A DNA stretch of 64,000 nt from RGIG3528 sp045616485. GTDB taxonomy: Bacteria; Bacillota; Clostridia; Lachnospirales; Lachnospiraceae. The position numbers and the translations under genes are program-made. The notes beneath the pieces were generated by a model, which was not told the origin of the DNA, did not search any database, and saw only the letters and a program-made list of their open reading frames with translations. Below, in pieces: positions 41,933 to 50,302 of the stretch. Each line of letters begins with the position of its first letter. Within the stretch, counting starts at the first letter, position 1. The DNA is taken from the NCBI GenBank assembly GCA_045616485.1, contig JAZLGU010000044.1, positions 1 through 64,000 of the forward strand, read 5' to 3'.

Positions 41933-44752
41933 TTAGTCCGGAACCGCAATAATCTCTGACTCCGCACCATCATTACCTGTAGAAATATTATAATATCTGC
42001 ACATTACGCGACCTGCCAGTACACCGGAATTGGAGCCGGAATGGCCATTACCAATATAACATGCCAATGCTATCTCAGGATTATTCATAGGATAGAATGA
42101 TATATGAAGAGATGATGCAGGCTCGTAATTGGAAATCTCGGCTGTACCGGTCTTACCACATGCAACTCCCGGCAGGGCCTGGAAGGATTTTTTAATATTA
42201 CTGTAGTACTGAATACTCCCCTTCATACCCTCATGAATCTGCTTCCATGCTGCAGAGCTAACAGAAGTAATCTTTCTGACTACCTGTGGCTCCTGGGTAT
42301 AGACTACATTATCATCCTTATCAGTAATCTTTTTAATGATAGTCATATCATAGACTGTCCCCTTGGTAGCTATTGCCGTAACATACTTTGCCATGGAGAC
42401 AATGGTAAATTTATTACCATATCCAATAACAGCTCGGATAATATCTACCTTTGCAGGCTCAGAAGAAGCTTCCGGTATCTCAATACCTGATCCTTCTGTA
42501 AAGCCAAACATTTTGGCACAGTCAGTAAAATAATCAATACCGCGCTGGTCAGAATAAGAAGACGCCCCCTTCATACCCAGTCTGTATCCTATTTCGAAAA
42601 AGTAATAGTTACAGGAATTGGTAATAGCCTGAGCCATATTCTGATACTTATGACCGTAGGATACCCAACAGCTGGGGCTGGGGTCAACCTTGGTAAAAGT
42701 AATCTCATCGTAGATACTTTCATTCGGGGTAACAACTTTATTCATGTCACCCAGACATGCTATCATAGGCTTTATTGTAGAGCCTGTAGGCGTTCTGACC
42801 TGAGTAGCACGACTGTACATAGGGCTGGAATAGTCATTTACCAATGACTGATAGTAGTCCCAGTCTATCTTATTGGCCAGATTATTATTATCAAAAGACG
42901 GGTAAGTAATAACAGCCAAGTACTCACCGGTCCTGGTATCTGTCTGTACTACAGCACCACTGCAGGGCTGAAGTGCCAGCTGTGCTGGTGTAATATCCAG
43001 ATTTTCAATTTTTTCTTTTATAAAATCACAGGGGTTCAAAACTCCTCTGTTCAAATTATAATATTCAGTACCGTTATATTCTAACACATTCTGATCAAAT
43101 AATAAAAGACAAATTTGCTTAGCTGTAAGCCTAAATTCAAAGATCAGCGTTCTGTAAATCATAAGGTCATAGACACTGTTGTCATCCAGACACATAAAGG
43201 TCTTTTCCATGAGTATCTTATAAATCTCTTCTGTAGTCAGATACTGACCGGAAATACCTAAAGCTCCCAGATCGATCCATTCTGAATCAATAGCATGGAC
43301 TATATACTCATAAAACGAAATACGATTATTAAAATAGTCCAGATAAACCAAATCATTTTCATTAACATTGGCAGCAGGGAAATAACCCTTTTTATGCATA
43401 CAGTCATAAAAATAATCCAGATAATCTCGCATCGTCTTGGTAAGTGTAGTGGCCTTTTTGGTATTGCCCCATGCCACGTACTGTGCCAGCATTTCTCTTA
43501 CGTAATTATCATAATTTTCGTACTGCCTGTAAATACTTTTTTCCAGCTCTGTAGCTTCTGTACTGTAAAAATGGTTTATGTCCAGAGTATGATTTTTAAG
43601 GAGGGCATAATATACTTCATAAACAGGAAGAATAATATAGTCAGATGACTCACCTCTGGTACCATAATCCAGATTGGAAACAATACTGGATACAAGTACT
43701 TCAGCGATACGCTTTTCCAATAAATCGTAATAATCCTTTTGCAGCTCAGCGTCTAAAGTTAAGTAAATATTCTGTCCCGGAACAGGCTCAGAAATAATCT
43801 CTGTAGAAATAATCTTGCCATTTCTCATAACAAGCTTTTCAACGCCTTTTTTACCGGCCAGTATTTCTTCCTGGGTAAGCTCGAGGCCCATTTTACCCAC
43901 ATGGTCCGTAGATGTATATGTATTCTTGCCTGACTCCTTAAACTCTTCCAGCTCATTTTCATTAATGAGACCTGTATAGCCAAGAATATGCGAAAAATAC
44001 GTACTATAGTTGTAGACTCTTCTTGTCTGCTGGGAAATAGACACTCCCGGCATATCTCCTGAAGCCTCCATAATAGCAGCGATACATTTTTCATCTACAT
44101 TGGATGCCATGATATACTGCTGAGACTTATCAGTACTGGTAAAGTAGTAATATCTCACCATAACAATATCCAGCTTTTCCTCCAGGGAGTAGTCATCTGA
44201 AACATTGAACATTGCCGTACTTTTATTACCATGACAAAGAAAATCGAACAATTCTTCAGCTGTAGAAGCCTTCTGAACTTCATCAAGATCCTTTACGCTT
44301 CTGAGTCCATAGGCATTTTTCTTAAATCTAAGTAAGGCATTGCCCTCTATATTGTACTGAAGGCTGCCGTCTTCTGCTATTTCAATGGCAAAAGAAAGCT
44401 CAGGAGCAAAGCCACATTTTCTTAAGGTAGTACAAAGCCTGGAAATCATGGCATTTTTTTCTGTGGAATTTTCAAAGAGATCGGTATCCTGAAGGAAAAC
44501 AGCATATCTAAGCTCATTGTAAGCAAGCAGTCTTCCCTTGGAATCATAAATAAGGCCTCTGGTAGCCGGGATATATCTTTCCATAACTGTAATAGTATCA
44601 TTAGACCCACTCTCACTGGAGCCTGCCTGTACTATCTGCATGGAGTAAAGTCTGTAAGAAAGTACAAATGCCAAACCTATAAAGACCAGATATATGTAGA
44701 AAATTCTTGAAGTAAGAACCCCTTTTATTGTTTTAATTATTTGTGAAATCAC
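41933..44752 (-). CDS. mrdA: Class B penicillin-binding protein 2 with large insert
   Basis: A 939-residue elongation transpeptidase; usual length is 620-720. One membrane helix (about 17-36), a PBP dimer domain (55-320) and the transpeptidase domain, with all motifs: Ser658 in STIK, Ser713-x-Asn715 (SCN) and KTG in 'CGKTGTAE'. Between 'LTLDAELQKDYYDLLEKR' and 'ITPAQLALQPCSGAVV' is an extra segment of roughly 240 residues (about 352-590), rich in Tyr, Asn and Asp, with no motif I recognise. GTG start, overlapping mreD by 20 bases. It builds side-wall peptidoglycan with RodA and MreBCD. Confidence 0.9.
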   Translation of the reverse strand: MISQIIKTIKGVLTSRIFYIYLVFIGLAFVLSYRLYSMQIVQAGSSESGSNDTITVMERYIPATRGLIYDSKGRLLAYNELRYAVFLQDTDLFENSTEKNAMISRLCTTLRKCGFAPELSFAIEIAEDGSLQYNIEGNALLRFKKNAYGLRSVKDLDEVQKASTAEELFDFLCHGNKSTAMFNVSDDYSLEEKLDIVMVRYYYFTSTDKSQQYIMASNVDEKCIAAIMEASGDMPGVSISQQTRRVYNYSTYFSHILGYTGLINENELEEFKESGKNTYTSTDHVGKMGLELTQEEILAGKKGVEKLVMRNGKIISTEIISEPVPGQNIYLTLDAELQKDYYDLLEKRIAEVLVSSIVSNLDYGTRGESSDYIILPVYEVYYALLKNHTLDINHFYSTEATELEKSIYRQYENYDNYVREMLAQYVAWGNTKKATTLTKTMRDYLDYFYDCMHKKGYFPAANVNENDLVYLDYFNNRISFYEYIVHAIDSEWIDLGALGISGQYLTTEEIYKILMEKTFMCLDDNSVYDLMIYRTLIFEFRLTAKQICLLLFDQNVLEYNGTEYYNLNRGVLNPCDFIKEKIENLDITPAQLALQPCSGAVVQTDTRTGEYLAVITYPSFDNNNLANKIDWDYYQSLVNDYSSPMYSRATQVRTPTGSTIKPMIACLGDMNKVVTPNESIYDEITFTKVDPSPSCWVSYGHKYQNMAQAITNSCNYYFFEIGYRLGMKGASSYSDQRGIDYFTDCAKMFGFTEGSGIEIPEASSEPAKVDIIRAVIGYGNKFTIVSMAKYVTAIATKGTVYDMTIIKKITDKDDNVVYTQEPQVVRKITSVSSAAWKQIHEGMKGSIQYYSNIKKSFQALPGVACGKTGTAEISNYEPASSLHISFYPMNNPEIALACYIGNGHSGSNSGVLAGRVMCRYYNISTGNDGAESEIIAVPD

Positions 44753-45257
44753 GATCTTCTACACCTTCAAATTTTAATAGCAGTCTGTGAATAATATGAA
44801 AAACAGGATAAAGTACCAGTCCTACCACAATGGTATATACCGTCCTCGGCATCAGGGTATTGAAAAACAGCATGCCCAGCTCCAGCTTTCCCTGCAAAAA
44901 GAAACCTGTGAGATAGCTTAAAAAATTAAATAAAAGCTCTCCTGCACCTATGAGTAAATGAGGAATAATGTAATCCTGCTTGGCATATAGCTTGTGGGCA
45001 TAGCCCGCAAGAAAAGCAATTATCATATAAAGAATAGATGTAATGCCAATATTACCTGAGGAAACTATATCCAGTAAAAATCCGGAGAAAAATCCCAGTA
45101 TCACAGCCTGATTCTGTCCTTTAAAATAAGCCACGGAAATAACTAAAATAATAAGAATATCAGGCATAACGCCTGATATTACAAAATAGCTGAATACACT
45201 TGTCTGTAAAAGCAGGCATATAAAAAGCTCAATTATTGTTACTATAATTCTTAGCAT
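44733..45257 (-). CDS. mreD: Rod shape-determining membrane protein MreD
   Basis: A 174-residue protein with five or six membrane helices, poorly conserved in sequence as usual. 'GFFSGFLLDIVSSGNIGITSILYMII' fits the family region (about 54-79). Position between mreC and PBP2 settles the call. GGGGG lies just before ATG. Confidence 0.88.
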   Translation of the reverse strand: MLRIIVTIIELFICLLLQTSVFSYFVISGVMPDILIILVISVAYFKGQNQAVILGFFSGFLLDIVSSGNIGITSILYMIIAFLAGYAHKLYAKQDYIIPHLLIGAGELLFNFLSYLTGFFLQGKLELGMLFFNTLMPRTVYTIVVGLVLYPVFHIIHRLLLKFEGVEDRDFTNN

Positions 45258-45281
45258 ATGCCCCCTAAATAATCATAAATA

Positions 45282-46166
45282 TTAATCTTCTGTATCATTA
45301 AGCTGTGTAATGATAAGAACTGTCTTCAAATGCTCAAAATCTACTGCCGGAACCAGTGTGCCTTTCATGGAAAGATTACTGGAATCTATATGCACCTCAG
45401 TAACATAGCCTATAAGAATACCCGGAAGAAACTGGTCTGAAATATGTGAAGTCACCACTTCTTCGTTATTAACCACATTGGCTCCCAGAGAAATCTGTGA
45501 CAGATTGATACTTCCATCATTTTTCATGGTATTCATATTGCCGGATACTATGCAGGTGTCACCGGAAGAAGAAAACATACCGGAAATATTACTGTTATCG
45601 TCAATAACAGCTCTTACCACGCTGGTACTTTTTCTGACTTCAGTAACAATGCCTACAAGACCATTTCCTGCAATAACATTCATACCTGCTTTAATACCGT
45701 TTTTTGAGCCCTTATTAACGGTAAAAGTATTGTACCAGCCATTACTTTCTCTGGCTATAATACGTGCCTCTTCCTTGGGATACTCATAGTATTTTTTATC
45801 AGCGCCGTAAAGAGCTCTAAGCTCTTCCAACTCCTTTTTATCCTGTGAAGTCATCTGGGCCTGATTCTTAAGACTCTCCACCTGTCTTCTTAAATCTTCA
45901 TTCTCATCACGAAGTTTTTGCATGTCATCCAAATACTTCATTCTGTTTGTAATGGCATTGCCTACACTGCTGACCCCTATCTGCATAGGAGAAAAAACCA
46001 TGTCCATGGCATTTTTTACAGGATTCAGAACCGAAGGAAATCTGAAAGATATAAACAAAAGTACTATGGATAAGAATGAAAAAACAAAGAGGACATGTTT
46101 GGGGAGTATCTGTATATTAATCTTTTTCTCCTCGTTGCCGCTACGTCTTCGCCTTCTTTTAGCCAT
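45282..46166 (-). CDS. mreC: Rod shape-determining protein MreC
   Basis: A 294-residue bitopic protein linking MreB with the wall synthases. A basic start (AKRRRRRSG), one helix (about 24-43), a coiled coil (about 65-105, 'LRDENEDLRRQVESLKNQ') and beta-barrel domains with 'VIAGNGLVGIVTEV' and 'GDTCIVSGNM'. GTG 46172 is in frame but too near the AAGGA site; ATG 46166 has nine bases of spacing and was chosen. Confidence 0.93.
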   Translation of the reverse strand: MAKRRRRRSGNEEKKINIQILPKHVLFVFSFLSIVLLFISFRFPSVLNPVKNAMDMVFSPMQIGVSSVGNAITNRMKYLDDMQKLRDENEDLRRQVESLKNQAQMTSQDKKELEELRALYGADKKYYEYPKEEARIIARESNGWYNTFTVNKGSKNGIKAGMNVIAGNGLVGIVTEVRKSTSVVRAVIDDNSNISGMFSSSGDTCIVSGNMNTMKNDGSINLSQISLGANVVNNEEVVTSHISDQFLPGILIGYVTEVHIDSSNLSMKGTLVPAVDFEHLKTVLIITQLNDTED

Positions 46167-46188
46167 AAACACTAATCCTTATTAATTA

Positions 46189-47214
46189 TTATCCGAGATG
46201 GGAAAGCTGAGCAGAATAGAAAGCAATCTCGTCATATCTGCCGCCCTCTTCTAAAATGATACCAAGACCTTTAACAACAGTATTGGCAGGATCTACGCAT
46301 ACATGAGTAGTAAGCTCTGTATCCTGTGAAAAGAACTTGTCGAGATTTCTGATATAGGCAGAACCGCCTGCCAGGAATATACCGGTATCAATAATATCTG
46401 CAGAAATCTCTGGCGGAGCATTCTCCAGGATAGCACGCACTGAATCAAGGATCTGATTGAGGGCGTCTTTAATAGTCTCAGTGATAAACTCTGAGTCAAT
46501 CTCTACAACAATAGGAAGACCTGAAAGTACATCTTTACCACAGGCTGTAGCAGTAAGATGCTCAGGATTGCAGGCAAAAGCCAGCTGCTTTTTAAGATTC
46601 TCTGCAGTAGCATGACCAATAATAAGATTGTACTTTTTACGTACATTATTGGTGATAGCTTCGTCTAAAGTATTGCCGCCAATAGGAATAAGTCTGGAAG
46701 AAACAATACCGCCTATGGACATAATGGAAATCTCTGTAGTATTGGCACCCATATCTACTACCATGACACCGGATGCATCCATAACTTCAAGACCTGATCC
46801 GATAGCACATGCTACAGGCTTCTGAACGATTCTGACCTTTTTAGGCTTGGCGATACAGTTGGTAGCCAGATCAAAGTAAGCTCTCTGCTCTACTTCAGTA
46901 ATATCAGTAGGTGTAGCTACTATAATCTCAGCTCCGGATACCTTGCCGTATTTTTTCTCAATCTTATAAAATGCCTCATTTAAGAGAAGAAGCATATTCT
47001 TAATATCTGCAATAACACCATTTTTTACAGGATATGTGATATTGTAATTGTCAGGAGCCTTGCCGAACATCTCAAAAGCTTCATTACCTATAGCCACTGC
47101 CTGTCCATTGCAGATAGCGATGAGATTCTTCTCGTCAAAAATAACTCCCTCATTTTTTTTGTATATCTTGATAGTACTGGTACCGAAATCTATGCCAAAA
47201 ACCTTTGATGCCAT
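46189..47214 (-). CDS. mreB: Actin-like cell shape protein MreB
   Basis: A 341-residue actin homologue that guides elongation. 'FGIDFGTSTIKIY' phosphate-1, 'VVDMGANTTEISIMSIGGIV' phosphate-2 and 'IFLAGGSAYI' adenosine motifs are present. GTSTIK in place of GTAN is slightly divergent. GGAGGG precedes the start and a strong promoter lies at 47257-47285. First gene of the mre-min run. Confidence 0.95.
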   Translation of the reverse strand: MASKVFGIDFGTSTIKIYKKNEGVIFDEKNLIAICNGQAVAIGNEAFEMFGKAPDNYNITYPVKNGVIADIKNMLLLLNEAFYKIEKKYGKVSGAEIIVATPTDITEVEQRAYFDLATNCIAKPKKVRIVQKPVACAIGSGLEVMDASGVMVVDMGANTTEISIMSIGGIVSSRLIPIGGNTLDEAITNNVRKKYNLIIGHATAENLKKQLAFACNPEHLTATACGKDVLSGLPIVVEIDSEFITETIKDALNQILDSVRAILENAPPEISADIIDTGIFLAGGSAYIRNLDKFFSQDTELTTHVCVDPANTVVKGLGIILEEGGRYDEIAFYSAQLSHLG

Positions 47215-47256
47215 ATATTAAAACCCTCCCTATAATTTCATAAAGATATCTACAAA

Positions 47257-47285
47257 ATTATAGCATTTAACCCAAGGTATTTCAA
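47257..47285 (-). promoter_or_regulatory. Strong promoter of the mreB-minCDE-rodA operon
   Basis: Minus strand TTGAAA (47285-47280), 17-bp spacer, TATAAT (47262-47257), 42 bases before the mreB start. Short gaps or overlaps through to mgsA (3-24 bases) suggest one long transcript of about 8.8 kb. Confidence 0.85.
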
Positions 47286-47315
47286 CTTAAAATCCTTAAA
47301 ATAAGTGACGAAGAA

Positions 47316-48008
47316 TCAAAATTTCACCCTGTCGTTTTCCCTTAAAGAATAATAGGTATCGTACCCTAAAATAATATGGTCAAGTACAGGTATCCCCAGC
47401 ATCTTTCCCAGATATACCAGCTCTGCAGTAACATCTATGTCCTTATCCGAAGGCTTGGCATCTCCGGAAGGGTGATTGTGTAAAATCACCATAGATGCCG
47501 CTCCGGATCTTAAGGCCGCCATAAATATATCTCTAGGCTCGCATAAAGCCATCTTAACACTACCTATGGATATAATTTCTTCCTTTTTCACCTTATTTTT
47601 CACATCTAAGAAAAGCAGCATTAAATGCTCTTTTGTCTGATATCTGAATCTTGGAAGATAGTACTCTGCTATCTCTCCCGGAGTCTTATAATGATTACCA
47701 AAGGGCCTTTTTACATCTGTAATCCTTTTTGCTATCTCTGCTGCCGTCAGAAGCTGAATAGCCTTTACTTCGCCGATACCGGGAATTGCTTTAAGCTCCT
47801 CCTGACTACAGGATACCAGCCTTTTAAGGCCTTCTGCTCCGCAGAATTCTACTACTCTTTGAGCTATTTCATCTGCTCTGTCTTTTTTTCCTCCTGAGCG
47901 TATTAAAATAGTGAGAAGCTCCCTGTCAGACAGGGCTTGGCTTCCCACCTCTTTAAATTTGTCGAAAGGTCTGTCAGAAATCGGCAGATTTTTCATAGTT
48001 TGTTTCAT
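47316..48008 (-). CDS. radC: RadC family JAB-domain protein
   Basis: A 230-residue protein: helix-hairpin-helix region ('LKAIPGIGEVKAIQLL', about 70-85) and a JAB/MPN metalloprotease-like domain with 'HNHPSGDAKPSDKD' (zinc ligands His, His, Asp). It was once linked to repair, but the true role is unresolved. AAGGAG precedes ATG. In Firmicutes it usually lies by mreB, as here. Confidence 0.93.
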   Translation of the reverse strand: MKQTMKNLPISDRPFDKFKEVGSQALSDRELLTILIRSGGKKDRADEIAQRVVEFCGAEGLKRLVSCSQEELKAIPGIGEVKAIQLLTAAEIAKRITDVKRPFGNHYKTPGEIAEYYLPRFRYQTKEHLMLLFLDVKNKVKKEEIISIGSVKMALCEPRDIFMAALRSGAASMVILHNHPSGDAKPSDKDIDVTAELVYLGKMLGIPVLDHIILGYDTYYSLRENDRVKF

Positions 48009-48060
48009 CTTTTCTCCTTCTACCCATTTCTCCCGAACAAGTTAAAGAAGAATCAATTAA

Positions 48061-49338
48061 TTAAAGTGTTACAAGGCCTTTTTCATACATTTTCTGTAAT
48101 GACAGAATAACGCCAAGCTTGGCATGGTACCAGGTAAGACCTCCCTGGAAATATATAGCATAGGGCTCTTCAAGAGGGCCGTCAGCAGAAAGCTCAATGG
48201 ATGAGCCCTGAACAAAGGCACCTGCAGCCATAATAATGTCGCAGTGATAGCCGGGCATGGGTGCAGGCTCCGGCTTTACATAGCTGTCAACAGCTGCAGC
48301 AGCCTGGATACCTTCACAAAAAGCAATCATTTTCTCAGGGGATCCCAGAGTAATAGCCTGGATAATATCATGCCTGTCCTCTGTGGCATTGGGGATACAG
48401 GAGTATCCCAGACGCTCATAAATATTGGCTGCAAATATAGCACCCTTTTCAGCTGATGCTGCTACTGTAGGAGCTAAAAAGAGTCCCTGGAAAAACTTTT
48501 CATTAACACCAAGTGTAGCTCCAACGTCCTTACCAACACCCGGAGCTGTAAGGCGGAAAGCGCATCTTTCTATAAGATCACGTCTGCCACAGATATAGCC
48601 TCCAATAGGAGCAAGTCCGCCACCGGGATTCTTTATAAGAGAGCCTACTACCATATCAGCGCCTACATCAGAAGGCTCGATTTCCTCAATAAACTCGCCA
48701 TAGCAGTTGTCTACCATAACGTCCACATCAGGCTTGATGCCCTTGATAAAAGCAATAAGCTCGCCTATCTGCGGCACGGAAAAGCTGGGTCTTGTAGCAT
48801 AGCCTTTGGATCTTTGAATAGTCACAAGCTTTGTTTTTTCATTAATCGCTTTTCTTATATTTTCATAGTCAAAGCTGCCGTCCGGCAAAAGGTCTACCTG
48901 TCTGTAGGAAACACCGTACTCTGCCAATGAGCCTGTCTGAGGTCTGATACCTATAACGCCTTCCAGAGTATCATAAGGCTTGCCTACAGGAGATAGGATC
49001 TCATCCCCCGGATGGGTAGCTGCAAAAAGAGCCAGGGCCAGGGCGTGGGTACCACAGGTAATCTGAGGACGTACCAGAGCATCCTCTGTATGGAATATGC
49101 TGGCATATACAGCTTCTAGCGCATCTCGTCCTGCATCATCATGTCCATATCCGGTAGAAGAACCAAAGTGCTCCGCAGCCACATAATTTTCCTGCATGGC
49201 ACGAATAACTTTAAGCTGATTATACTCAGCTATCTCATCAATTTTTTCAAATCTTTCCTTAAGTGAGTCCAATACTTCCAGACAGAAATCGGACACCTTT
49301 TTGTCTATACCCATCTGGGCATATATACGGTCTAACAT
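48061..49338 (-). CDS. Methionine gamma-lyase family / YnbB-like PLP protein
   Basis: A 425-residue fold-type I PLP enzyme of the 'aluminum resistance protein' group. 'SSTGYGHDDAGRDALE' near the start, 'DVMVDNCYGEFIEE' with the PLP aspartate, and 'GSLIKNPGGGLAPIGGYI' with the Schiff-base lysine are diagnostic. Reaction in vivo is not settled (C-S lyase activity is assumed). It follows miaA after 41 bp, the usual Firmicute order. Confidence 0.88.
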   Translation of the reverse strand: MLDRIYAQMGIDKKVSDFCLEVLDSLKERFEKIDEIAEYNQLKVIRAMQENYVAAEHFGSSTGYGHDDAGRDALEAVYASIFHTEDALVRPQITCGTHALALALFAATHPGDEILSPVGKPYDTLEGVIGIRPQTGSLAEYGVSYRQVDLLPDGSFDYENIRKAINEKTKLVTIQRSKGYATRPSFSVPQIGELIAFIKGIKPDVDVMVDNCYGEFIEEIEPSDVGADMVVGSLIKNPGGGLAPIGGYICGRRDLIERCAFRLTAPGVGKDVGATLGVNEKFFQGLFLAPTVAASAEKGAIFAANIYERLGYSCIPNATEDRHDIIQAITLGSPEKMIAFCEGIQAAAAVDSYVKPEPAPMPGYHCDIIMAAGAFVQGSSIELSADGPLEEPYAIYFQGGLTWYHAKLGVILSLQKMYEKGLVTL

Positions 49339-49379
49339 TTCTTTCTCCTTAAAAGGCTTCTTATAAAAGCCAATCCTTA

Positions 49380-50300
49380 TTAAATAAAATCCTTGGAGAT
49401 TATACCCGCAATTTCCTCATCTGACAAGAGGGATTTATCAAGCCAGATAACGTCATCCTCGTGACGCAGCCAGGTAAGCTGTCTTTTGGCAAAATGTCTG
49501 GTAGAAAGCTTAAGGGTGCAGACTGCTTCTTCGAGGCTGCATTTACCTAAAAGGAAATCTGCAATTTCTTTATATCCAAGCCCCTTCATGGCTACACAGT
49601 CAACAGGTACCCCTCGGTCCAAAAGGCCTTTTACTTCTTCCACCAGGCCTTCCGAAAGCATAAGATCTATACGTTTTTCTATACGATCATACACTACCTC
49701 TCTCTTATGAGTAAGGGCATAATATTTAAAATCGTAGGGTGACGATTTTTTCCTCTCCGTTTCATTATGAACAGACATTTTTTCACCGGTCTGGTAAAAA
49801 TATTCCAGCGCTCTTATTACTCTTTTAATATTATTGGGATGTATGGCAAGGGCGCTATCCGGGTCAATCTCCTTGAGCTTTTCGTAATTGGAAAGGCCGC
49901 CGTCCTTTTCTGCATTTTTTTGCAGCTCATTACGAATAGTGTAGTCCTGCTCTTCCTCTTTAAAGTCTATATCATATAAAAGAGCCTGAATGTAAAAAGC
50001 AGTGCCGCCTACGATAATGGGCAGCTTCCCCCTGCTCCAGATATCATTGCAGGCAGCTTTGGCAAGATGTGCAAAAGTTGCCACATTAAACTCCTCTGTA
50101 GGCTCAAGTATATCAATAAGATGATGTTTAACGCCTTCCATTTCACATGGCTTAATCTTGGCAGTGCCGATATTCATCCCTTTGTAGACCTGCATGGAAT
50201 CTGCAGATATTATTTCTCCGTTCAGTCTTTTAGCAAGCTCTATGGAAATTTGAGTTTTTCCAACAGCTGTAGGACCGGATAAAATAAGCATCCTATTCAT
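49380..50300 (-). CDS. miaA: tRNA dimethylallyltransferase
   Basis: A 306-residue enzyme adding a dimethylallyl group to A37 of tRNAs reading UNN codons. P-loop 'GPTAVGKT' at 9-16, 'ISADSMQVYKGMNIGTAK', 'VGGTAFYIQALLY', and the C-terminal 'RQLTWLR' region are present. It starts 2 bases after mutL. Confidence 0.96.
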   Translation of the reverse strand: MNRMLILSGPTAVGKTQISIELAKRLNGEIISADSMQVYKGMNIGTAKIKPCEMEGVKHHLIDILEPTEEFNVATFAHLAKAACNDIWSRGKLPIIVGGTAFYIQALLYDIDFKEEEQDYTIRNELQKNAEKDGGLSNYEKLKEIDPDSALAIHPNNIKRVIRALEYFYQTGEKMSVHNETERKKSSPYDFKYYALTHKREVVYDRIEKRIDLMLSEGLVEEVKGLLDRGVPVDCVAMKGLGYKEIADFLLGKCSLEEAVCTLKLSTRHFAKRQLTWLRHEDDVIWLDKSLLSDEEIAGIISKDFI

Positions 50301-50302
50301 GA

